A stretch of DNA of 12,603 bases from an uncultured Bacilli bacterium (lineage in GTDB: Bacteria; Bacillota_I; Bacilli_A; RF39; UBA660): contig CANRIE010000013.1 in assembly GCA_947630585.1 (NCBI GenBank), positions 1 through 12,603 on the forward strand, written 5' to 3'. This document shows, piece after piece, positions 5,972 through 11,014 of this stretch. Positions within the stretch are counted from its first letter, which is position 1. Each line of letters begins with the position of its first letter. The notes beneath the pieces were generated by a model. That model ran no database searches and was not told where the DNA came from. It saw only the letters and a program-made list of their open reading frames with translations. The position numbers and the translations under genes were made by a program.

Positions 5972-6041
5972 AGAGTTTTTACCAACTTTATTAATAATTA
6001 TTTTGATGATAATTTGTTTAATTTATTCTTATTTGCAATAA
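5958..6041 (+). CDS. Small membrane peptide, 27 aa, antisense-overlapping the PflX gene end
   Basis: An ATG frame of 27 codons with an ideal Shine-Dalgarno site AAGGAG (5947-5952) five bases upstream, inside the end of tcdA. The peptide begins MKKIKEFLPT, then has one strongly hydrophobic span (about residues 11-22, mostly Ile/Leu/Met) and a short YSYLQ tail. It overlaps the last four codons of tcdA in another frame. Its final 44 bp lie antisense to the 3' end of the converging radical SAM gene, whose tail there is low complexity. No family is recognisable. The ribosome binding site is among the best in the window, which is the main argument that it is translated. Confidence 0.6.
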   Translation: MKKIKEFLPTLLIIILMIICLIYSYLQ

Positions 6042-6927
6042 CACCTTCAAGGTTAAAATCAGGAATGTAGTCTTTACTAGAGGTATTTTCAAGTTGACAA
6101 TAGGCGTTTTTAATTCCTAAATCAAGAGCATAGTCGATTACTTCATCGTAGTCTTTTTCTTTTACAGGTTTATTTAATTCTTCATATTTTAGTTTTTCAA
6201 TAATCGTATATTGATTCATAATACTAATATAGATATCATCATGATAAGTATCATATAAATATTTTAATATATTTTTAGTATCTTCCTTTAAACTTGGAAG
6301 CATAAGGTGTCTTACAATTACACCTTTTTTTATATTGCCATTTTTATCAAACTCACATTTTCCTACTTGGTTATACATCTCATTAATAGCTTTTACTGCA
6401 ACATCAAAATAATTTTTAGCATGAGAGTATTTTAAGGCGTATTCGTCATTATAATATTTTAAATCAGGTAAATAAACATCAATTAAGCCATCTAACATTT
6501 TAATAGTATCAACGTTTTCATAACTTGAAGTATTATAAATAATTGGTATTTTAAGGCCTTGTTTTTTAGCAAGTTTAATGGCTTTTATAATTCCTAGAAC
6601 ATGAGGAGTAGGGGTTACTAAATTAATGTTGATTGCACCTTGACTCTCTAACTCTAACATAATTTCTGCAAGACGTTTAATTGAAATATTAACACCAAAG
6701 TTACCTGATGATATCTCTTTATTTTGACAGAAAATACATCCTAAATTACAGCCTGAAAAGAAGATAGTTCCACTTCCTTTTTCGTTTGAAATACATGGTT
6801 CTTCAAAATAGGTTAAAGCAGCCTTAGCAATTCTAATCTTATTAGTTTGCTTGCAATAACCTGTATTTTTATATCTATCTACTAAACAATTGCGATAGCA
6901 TAAATTACATTTTCTTAAAACGTTCAT
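5998..6927 (-). CDS. pflX: Radical SAM Fe-S protein of the PflX type
   Basis: A 309-aa radical SAM protein. The cluster motif is GCNLGCIFCQN, a CX3CX2C with cysteines at 60, 64 and 67, which would bind the 4Fe-4S that cleaves S-adenosylmethionine. An N-terminal cysteine set CX2CX3CX10C (7, 10, 14, 25) precedes it, typical of the uncharacterised PflX group (COG1313) and possibly a second metal site. LVTPTPH and YLPDLKYY are also characteristic of the group. Despite the family's naming as a pyruvate-formate-lyase activating-like enzyme, its substrate is not established. The start ATG has GGTGA (complement of 6933-6937) at five bases, and a promoter lies just upstream. It diverges from murC and converges on the tcdA unit. 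Confidence 0.85.
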   Translation of the reverse strand: MNVLRKCNLCYRNCLVDRYKNTGYCKQTNKIRIAKAALTYFEEPCISNEKGSGTIFFSGCNLGCIFCQNKEISSGNFGVNISIKRLAEIMLELESQGAININLVTPTPHVLGIIKAIKLAKKQGLKIPIIYNTSSYENVDTIKMLDGLIDVYLPDLKYYNDEYALKYSHAKNYFDVAVKAINEMYNQVGKCEFDKNGNIKKGVIVRHLMLPSLKEDTKNILKYLYDTYHDDIYISIMNQYTIIEKLKYEELNKPVKEKDYDEVIDYALDLGIKNAYCQLENTSSKDYIPDFNLEGVIANKNKLNKLSSK

Positions 6928-6943
6928 TTAAATCACCGAGATT

Positions 6944-6971
6944 ATTATATAGCTAATTTAAAAAAAAACAA
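6944..6971 (-). promoter_or_regulatory. Promoter of the PflX-type gene
   Basis: The minus strand reads TTGTTT (6966-6971), 16 bp, TATAAT (6944-6949). The -10 is perfect. Only 6 bp separate it from the GGTGA ribosome binding site, so the leader would be about 10-12 nt. Confidence 0.6.
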
Positions 6972-7011
6972 TACAAAAATTAAAAAATTAGTATTCGGAA
7001 ATTTTTGCATA

Positions 7012-7020
7012 TGATATAAT
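7012..7020 (+). promoter_or_regulatory. Extended -10 promoter of murC
   Basis: TGATATAAT is TGn plus a perfect TATAAT (7015-7020), an extended -10, with no recognisable -35 at 16-18 bp. The ribosome binding site AGAGGTG follows 8 bp later and the murC ATG is at 7039. Confidence 0.6.
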
Positions 7021-7038
7021 AGTTGAAAGAGGTGTAAA

Positions 7039-8346
7039 ATGAAATATTATTTAATTGGAATTAAAGGAGCTGGCATGAGTGCTCTTGCAAGTTTATTATT
7101 TGATTTAGGAAATGAAGTTGTTGGTTATGATGATTCTTTAGAATATAAATTTACTTTAGAAGGGCTTAATAAAAGAGGGATTAAAGTTTATCATGATGAT
7201 AGTTTTAAACCAAGTGCTGATTTTATTGTATGTTACTCGAATGCCATTCATGAAAGTCATAAAGAAATTACAAGACTTAAAAAATTAAATTTAGAAATGA
7301 TTAGATATCAAGATTTAATTGGAAGTTTAACCAAAGAGTTTGAAACTATTTCGATAAGTGGAACTCATGGAAAAACAACAACTAGTTTAATGACCTCAAG
7401 TATTTTAGATAAAGTATATGGGTGTAATTACTTTGTTGGAGATGGAAGAGGGCATGGTAATTTAAAAAATAAGTTATTCGTATTAGAATCATGTGAATAC
7501 AACAAACATTTTTTAGAGTATTATCCTAAAACTTTAGTAGTTACAAATATTGAACTTGAACATATGGAATGTTATAAAGATATTGATGATATTATTAAAA
7601 CTTTTAATACGTTAGCAAATAGAGCTAGTAATTTAGTTTTATGTGGAGATGACGCTAATGTTTTAAAATTAAAAGTTAATGATAACCAAGATGTTTACTA
7701 TTATGGTTTAAATGATAATAATGATTTACAAGCTAAAAATTTAGATTTAAATTCAAGATGTAGTAGTTTTGATGTTTACTTTAAAGGTGAATATTTTGAT
7801 CATTATGAAATACCTTTATTTGGAGTTCATATGGTTCTTGATAGTTTAGCAAGTATTATGGTTTCTATTCTTTATAAAGTAGATAAACGTATAATTCAAG
7901 AGGAATTATCTTGTTTTCATGGGGCAATTAGACGGTTTAGTGAAACTAAAATAGGTGATACTATTATAATTGATGATTATGCCCATCATCCAACCGAGAT
8001 TAGAAGTGTTTTAAATAGTGTAAGACAAAAGTACCCAGAACGGGAAGTAGTTGCAGTCTTCTTACCTAATACCTATTCAAGAACAAGAGACTTTATGGAT
8101 GATTTTTCCCGGGTTTTAGGTGAATTTGATTACTCCTATATCATGGATATTAAATGTGATCGAGAAGACCCTAAGGATTATCCGAATGTTTCAAGTGATA
8201 CTTTAATTTCTAAAACTAAAAATGCTAAAAAAGTAAGTATTGATGATGTTAATATATTAGATAAACATAAAGGTGATGTAATTTGTTTTATGAGTTGTGC
8301 TAATATAACCCCAATGATTGAAGCTTTTAAGAAAACTTTAAACTAA
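7039..8346 (+). CDS. murC: UDP-N-acetylmuramate--L-alanine ligase MurC
   Basis: A 435-aa Mur ligase that adds L-alanine to UDP-MurNAc, the first amino acid of the peptidoglycan stem. The N-terminal UDP-binding domain begins with the loop GIKGAGMSALA (7-17). The central domain has the ATP P-loop SGTHGKTTT (107-115), an ESCEYNKHFL segment at the usual acidic site, and TNIELEHMECY (169-179). The C-terminal domain has RRFSE, DDYAHHPTEI (312-321) and FLPNTYSRTRDF. Length matches MurC. Two usually conserved Mur-ligase spots differ: the GxHNxxN motif reads GVHMVLD (262-268), and the usual FQPH reads FLPN (341-344). AGAGGTG gives a well-spaced start. It is followed 40 bp later by a gene of unknown family. 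Confidence 0.92.
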   Translation: MKYYLIGIKGAGMSALASLLFDLGNEVVGYDDSLEYKFTLEGLNKRGIKVYHDDSFKPSADFIVCYSNAIHESHKEITRLKKLNLEMIRYQDLIGSLTKEFETISISGTHGKTTTSLMTSSILDKVYGCNYFVGDGRGHGNLKNKLFVLESCEYNKHFLEYYPKTLVVTNIELEHMECYKDIDDIIKTFNTLANRASNLVLCGDDANVLKLKVNDNQDVYYYGLNDNNDLQAKNLDLNSRCSSFDVYFKGEYFDHYEIPLFGVHMVLDSLASIMVSILYKVDKRIIQEELSCFHGAIRRFSETKIGDTIIIDDYAHHPTEIRSVLNSVRQKYPEREVVAVFLPNTYSRTRDFMDDFSRVLGEFDYSYIMDIKCDREDPKDYPNVSSDTLISKTKNAKKVSIDDVNILDKHKGDVICFMSCANITPMIEAFKKTLN

Positions 8347-8365
8347 CTTAATAGAGGTATTTTCA

Positions 8366-8381
8366 TATAATACATTGGTGA
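8366..8381 (+). promoter_or_regulatory. Compact -10 / ribosome binding site module before the 151-aa gene
   Basis: A perfect TATAAT (8366-8371) is followed after 5 bp by GGTGA (8377-8381) and 4 bp later the ATG at 8386. No -35 is convincing, so this may be only a site within the murC transcript; the repeat of this layout at other genes is the reason to list it. Confidence 0.35.
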
Positions 8382-8385
8382 TTAG

Positions 8386-8841
8386 ATGAAAATCCAAGTT
8401 AATGATGAAAAAATAGTTCTATATTTATATGACTATTTTTTTAAATCAACTGAAAAAGATACTATAACTAAAGAAATAAAAAGAATATTTATAAAATTAA
8501 TTCATAATTATCGGTTTAAAATAGGTGGTATTTATGAAGTTTTAGTTTATGAAAATTTAAGTTATGGAACAATTCTTGAAATAGAAAAAGTTGAAGAATT
8601 ACTCTTTAATCCTGATTTAATTGATATAAAGGTGAGAGTTATTAAAAATCAAGATTTTTATTTTAAAACAGATGATTATTTTATAATTAGTAATTATGAT
8701 AATATATATTATAAAGATAATTATTTTTATCTTAAGTTAACAAGTGATATAAATGTAACTTCTTTAATTGAATATGGAAGTATTGAATATAATTTAGATG
8801 ATGAGATAAAGAAAATGCAAATAATTTCTAAAAGTAAGTAG
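8386..8841 (+). CDS. Protein of unknown function, 151 aa
   Basis: I do not recognise the family. The protein has no signal peptide and no clear membrane span; it is rich in Ile, Tyr, Asp and Lys. An N-terminal part (about 1-50) contains a helical stretch with many Lys residues, and the remainder alternates hydrophobic and charged residues as in beta-rich folds. The start ATG has GGTGA (8377-8381) at four bases. It lies 40 bp after murC, no terminator is visible between them, and it ends 5 bp from the converging hydrolase gene. A role linked to murC is possible only by position. Confidence 0.7.
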   Translation: MKIQVNDEKIVLYLYDYFFKSTEKDTITKEIKRIFIKLIHNYRFKIGGIYEVLVYENLSYGTILEIEKVEELLFNPDLIDIKVRVIKNQDFYFKTDDYFIISNYDNIYYKDNYFYLKLTSDINVTSLIEYGSIEYNLDDEIKKMQIISKSK

Positions 8842-8846
8842 TTATT

Positions 8847-9617
8847 TTAAATAATATCTTCTTTTAAATATTCAAATATTATTCTTGTCGTAAGATAACT
8901 TTTTTCTAAATAAGGGAAGTGGGTTGTATCAGCAATTTTAATTAAATAAGAATCTTTAATTAAGTTATTAATTTTTATGCCATCTTTTAATGGTGTCACT
9001 TGATCATTAACACCCCAAAGGATTAAGGTTTCTAAATTTATTTTGGAATAAAAGGAAGTTAAATCTTCTTTAACAACATTTTGAAAAGTTTTATACATTC
9101 TTTTATCTAATGCTTTATAATCACTTGATGAGAATTTATTAAATAAATAAGTTAAGTATTTTTTTCTAAAATTTTTAGGTAATAATTTACTTAATTTTTT
9201 TAATAATTTATATATAGTTTCTTTAAGTAGTAATTTAATATCTTTTTTCTTTTTAATACCAGCAACATCGATTAATAAAAGTTTTTTAATTTTAATATTA
9301 TAAGTAGTAGTTAAAATAGAAATAATTCTACCGCCAAAAGAATGACCGATTAAAATTGGATTATCTATTTTTAAAATAGTAAGAAATTTAGCTATTAAAT
9401 CTGTATAATCAAAGATAGTTAAATCTTTTAAAGGCATACTAGAATTTCCAAATCCCGGATAATCAAGAATATAAATAGTAAAATAATCTTTTAAATAGTT
9501 TATTAAATAGTTAAAAGTAGATCTATTATCACCCCAACCAGGTAAGATAACTATATTTTGAGCCTTTGTACCATATTTTTCATAATAAAGATTTATATTA
9601 TCAATATTTAGATACAT
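8847..9617 (-). CDS. Alpha/beta hydrolase, 256 aa
   Basis: A soluble alpha/beta-hydrolase-fold enzyme. The oxyanion-hole segment is LPGWGDN (25-31), the nucleophile elbow is GHSFGG with Ser93, the acid is Asp205 in LILWGVNDQVTP, and the catalytic His is 233 in DTTHFPYLE, giving a complete triad. A lysine-rich cap region lies at about 121-185. The substrate cannot be told from sequence; related proteins include esterases and C-C bond hydrolases. I start at the ATG 9617 rather than the in-frame GTG 9626 because GGTGA (complement of 9623-9627), which overlaps that GTG, is correctly spaced for 9617. It converges with the 151-aa gene, 5 bp apart. Confidence 0.85.
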   Translation of the reverse strand: MYLNIDNINLYYEKYGTKAQNIVILPGWGDNRSTFNYLINYLKDYFTIYILDYPGFGNSSMPLKDLTIFDYTDLIAKFLTILKIDNPILIGHSFGGRIISILTTTYNIKIKKLLLIDVAGIKKKKDIKLLLKETIYKLLKKLSKLLPKNFRKKYLTYLFNKFSSSDYKALDKRMYKTFQNVVKEDLTSFYSKINLETLILWGVNDQVTPLKDGIKINNLIKDSYLIKIADTTHFPYLEKSYLTTRIIFEYLKEDII

Positions 9618-9632
9618 GAATATCACCAGTTA

Positions 9633-9638
9633 ATTATA
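9633..9638 (-). promoter_or_regulatory. -10 element before the alpha/beta hydrolase gene
   Basis: A perfect TATAAT on the minus strand lies 5 bp before GGTGA (complement of 9623-9627). No clear -35 is seen. This is another case of the compact layout. Confidence 0.4.
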
Positions 9639-9698
9639 TGTAGATTTAATTTTTTCATGACTTTAAAAAAATTTACCTAAAAAATTTCAAAAAGGGGG

Positions 9699-9727
9699 TT
9701 CACAAGAAAGTGTTTCTATGGTACAAT
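9699..9727 (+). promoter_or_regulatory. Strong sigma-A promoter of the structured RNA
   Basis: TTCACA (9699-9704), 17 bp, TACAAT (9722-9727): five of six matches at each element with ideal spacing. Transcription would begin at about 9734, exactly where the paired region of the RNA starts. Confidence 0.75.
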
Positions 9728-9733
9728 TAAAGT

Positions 9734-9914
9734 GTCTAGATAATTTGATACATTGTTAGTATAAATCCTACATTGAACTATATACGGGAATCCCGAGCAA
9801 TAGCTGGTGTTGAATGCTGATGGGTGAGTTCATCAGAATCCTAAAGGCTAGTACGGATACCCACCTCGCGAAAAGCGGGTTTAATTTCACAATGGTCGGT
9901 TCTCTGGATTTTTT
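9734..9914 (+). ncRNA. Structured non-coding RNA, about 180 nt (6S-like or raiA-like; family open)
   Basis: No coding frame explains this stretch, and its centre is far richer in G+C than its surroundings. Starting just after a sigma-A promoter, its ends pair collinearly: 9735-9743 with 9900-9908 (UCUAGAUAA/UUCUCUGGA, one mismatch), 9751-9756 with 9889-9894 (CAUUGU/ACAAUG) and 9762-9768 with 9877-9883 (UAAAUCC/GGGUUUA). Inside are hairpins CGGG-AAU-CCCG (9785-9795), CUGAUG/CAUCAG (9817-9822/9831-9836) and CCUCGC/GCGGG with a GAAAA loop (9864-9879, competing with the third helix). UGGGU at 9821-9825 could pair with ACCCA at 9859-9863 as a pseudoknot. A T6 run (9909-9914) follows the closing helix. 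Length, strong promoter and rod-like closing suit 6S RNA; the multi-helix core suits raiA-type RNAs. I cannot decide between them. Confidence 0.75.
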
Positions 9915-9943
9915 AATTTAAGTTAAGTTAAAATGTAAAGTAG

Positions 9944-9987
9944 AAAATAGATTTATTTGACAAGGTTTGTCGAATCTATTTTTTTTT
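9944..9987 (+). terminator. Hairpin with T tract before the second sigma factor gene, containing a Spo0A-type box
   Basis: AAAATAGATT (9944-9953) pairs with AATCTATTTT (9973-9982), and after a four-base bulge TGACAA (9958-9963) pairs with TTGTCG (9967-9972) around a three-base loop; the T run extends to 9987. It could end read-through from the structured RNA or attenuate the sigma gene. The 3' arm contains a perfect TGTCGAA (9968-9974), and the 5' arm contains TTTGACA, six of seven matches to the same box inverted. Thus the same DNA could also be a Spo0A binding site. Confidence 0.65.
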
Positions 9988-10001
9988 ATAAAATTATATT
10001 A

Positions 10002-10018
10002 TATAGTAATTTCGGTGA
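10002..10018 (+). promoter_or_regulatory. Compact -10 / ribosome binding site module of the second sigma factor gene
   Basis: TATAGT (10002-10007) is followed after 6 bp by GGTGA (10014-10018). No -35 lies at 16-18 bp, only a T run, but a Spo0A-type box (9968-9974) ends 27 bp before the -10. GGTGA is correctly spaced for the ATG at 10024 and overlaps the ATG at 10018, which decides the start. Confidence 0.45.
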
Positions 10019-10023
10019 TGGAA

Positions 10024-10662
10024 ATGGAAAGGGTTGAAGTAAAGAATTTAATACTTGAAAATCAAAATCTGATTTATAGTATTGCAAGAAAGTTTAAGGG
10101 GGATATTGAGGATTTATTTCAAGTTGGGTGTATCGGGTTAATTAAAGCCTATGATAATTATAAGGAAGGATTTGATGTTAAATTTACAACTTATGCTTAT
10201 AAGTATATATTAGGTGAGATTTATCAGTATGTCCTCAAGAATAAAAATATTAAGTTAACTCCGGATATGGTTAAACTCAATAGTGCTATTTTAGAAGCCG
10301 ATGAGTTTTTAACTCAAAACCTGAAGCGAAAGCCAAGTTACTCGGAAGTTGCTGATTTTTTAGAAATACCACTTTATAAATTAAGTGAAGTTTTAAATAC
10401 GATGGAGGTATTAAGTTTAGATGATGAAAGAAATGATACTAACCTTTATGATTTTGTAGGACGGGAAAACGTAGAAAATATTGATTTAATTATGTTAAAA
10501 GATGCATTAGAAAAATTAGATAGTAATGAACGGGAATTAATTTTAAAACGATATTTCTATAATATGACTCAAAGTGAGATTGCGAAGATGAGTGGTAGCA
10601 ACCAAGTTAAGATAAGTAGAGAGGAGGGAAAAGTCTTAACGAAGCTTAGAAGTTATATGTGA
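10024..10662 (+). CDS. SigF/SigG-type sporulation sigma factor
   Basis: A 212-aa sigma-70 family factor. Region 2 spans about 5-75, with NLIYSIARKF, the hallmark EDLFQVGCIGLIKAYDNY and VKFTTYAYKYILGEIYQY, which closely resemble Bacillus SigF and SigG (DDLFQVGCIGLMKS...FSTYAVPMIIGEI, from memory). Region 3 is at about 80-135 and region 4 at about 150-210, with the helix-turn-helix MTQSEIAKMSGSNQVKISREEGKVL. The usual SRLEKK after the recognition helix reads SREEGK here. The N-terminus is shorter than in SigF/SigG, lacking most of the region before 2.1. The ATG at 10024 is preferred; a longer frame from a TTG at 9967 would begin inside a hairpin. No spoIIAA/spoIIAB anti-sigma pair is nearby. 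SigF and SigG cannot be told apart here; a SigB-like stress role is less likely. Confidence 0.85.
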   Translation: MERVEVKNLILENQNLIYSIARKFKGDIEDLFQVGCIGLIKAYDNYKEGFDVKFTTYAYKYILGEIYQYVLKNKNIKLTPDMVKLNSAILEADEFLTQNLKRKPSYSEVADFLEIPLYKLSEVLNTMEVLSLDDERNDTNLYDFVGRENVENIDLIMLKDALEKLDSNERELILKRYFYNMTQSEIAKMSGSNQVKISREEGKVLTKLRSYM

Positions 10663-10754
10663 TACTTTACAAAATTTTACATTTTAAATTACTGAATAAT
10701 TTGGGGGTAAATTAAAGATTTGATGACTAAAGGTAACCAAAAATAGTAAATTGA

Positions 10755-10812
10755 AGAGAAAAAAGTTTCAAACTGAAAATTTGAGGCGAAAAAAAATTTT
10801 TTCTCTTTTTTT
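10755..10812 (+). terminator. Terminator after the second sigma factor gene
   Basis: AGAGAAAAAA (10755-10764) pairs perfectly with TTTTTTCTCT (10797-10806), with an inner hairpin GTTTCAAA/TTTGAGGC (10765-10772/10780-10787, two G-U pairs), followed by a T run to 10812. About 92 bp separate it from the sigma stop codon; I see no gene in between. Confidence 0.7.
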
Positions 10813-10834
10813 GTTGTAATAAAAGAAAAAAAAA

Positions 10835-10954
10835 CGCCAAAATGCCACTTTTTTTAGGGGACAATTTGCCGATTTGTCACCATTTTTTTAAGCAATTTGG
10901 CGATTTGAATGATTTTTGCCTACAAATTGTCAATTTACAAAATTTGACAATTTG
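10835..10954. repeat. Array of related about 15-bp repeats upstream of the adhesin, likely operator sites
   Basis: Four units resemble CAATTTGnCGATTTG: 10862-10876 (CAATTTGCCGATTTG), 10893-10907 (CAATTTGGCGATTTG), 10923-10937 (CAAATTGTCAATTTA) and 10940-10954 (AAATTTGACAATTTG). Starts are 31, 30 and 17 bp apart; the first two gaps are close to three helical turns. A partial inverted copy, CGCCAAAATG, is at 10835-10844. The last two units form a perfect 11-bp inverted repeat (CAAATTGTCAA / TTGACAATTTG, 10923-10933 and 10944-10954) covering the -35 of the adhesin promoter. The rest of the 352-bp gap after the sigma gene holds the terminator, the promoter and A/T runs; I see no gene in it. Confidence 0.65.
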
Positions 10955-10972
10955 CAAAACCTGTGTTATAGT
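10944..10972 (+). promoter_or_regulatory. Strong sigma-A promoter of the adhesin
   Basis: TTGACA (10944-10949), 17 bp, TATAGT (10967-10972), with TGn directly before the -10 making it extended. The -35 lies wholly within the right arm of an 11-bp inverted repeat, so binding there would block it. Confidence 0.8.
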
Positions 10973-11014
10973 GAACTTGTTTAGGGCGAAAAAACCTTAA
11001 AACAGGGAGGTTAT

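Noticed and set aside
8842..8870. Terminator between the converging 151-aa and hydrolase genes
   Set aside because: The short A/T inverted repeat here has almost no loop and no GC pairs, so it is not a convincing terminator.
9734..9914. Reading the structured RNA as a T-box, SAM, TPP, FMN or cobalamin riboswitch
   Set aside because: None of the conserved core sequences I know for these is present, and the RNA ends at a T run well before the next gene with a second hairpin in between.
9957..9962. TTGACA as a -35 for the second sigma factor gene
   Set aside because: The sequence 16-18 bp downstream is a T run; the nearest -10-like hexamers are 24 bp or more away. It lies within the hairpin stem.
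9967..10023. N-terminal extension of the second sigma factor from a TTG
   Set aside because: The TTG and following Phe codons lie in a hairpin and T tract; there is no ribosome site, while GGTGA at 10014-10018 fits the ATG at 10024.
10663..10754. Small gene between the second sigma factor and its terminator
   Set aside because: Only a seven-codon ATG frame is present, far from the G-rich stretch that might serve as a ribosome site.
10835..10954. CRISPR array
   Set aside because: Units are short (about 15 bp), imperfect and unevenly spaced without unique spacers of constant length, and they overlap a promoter.
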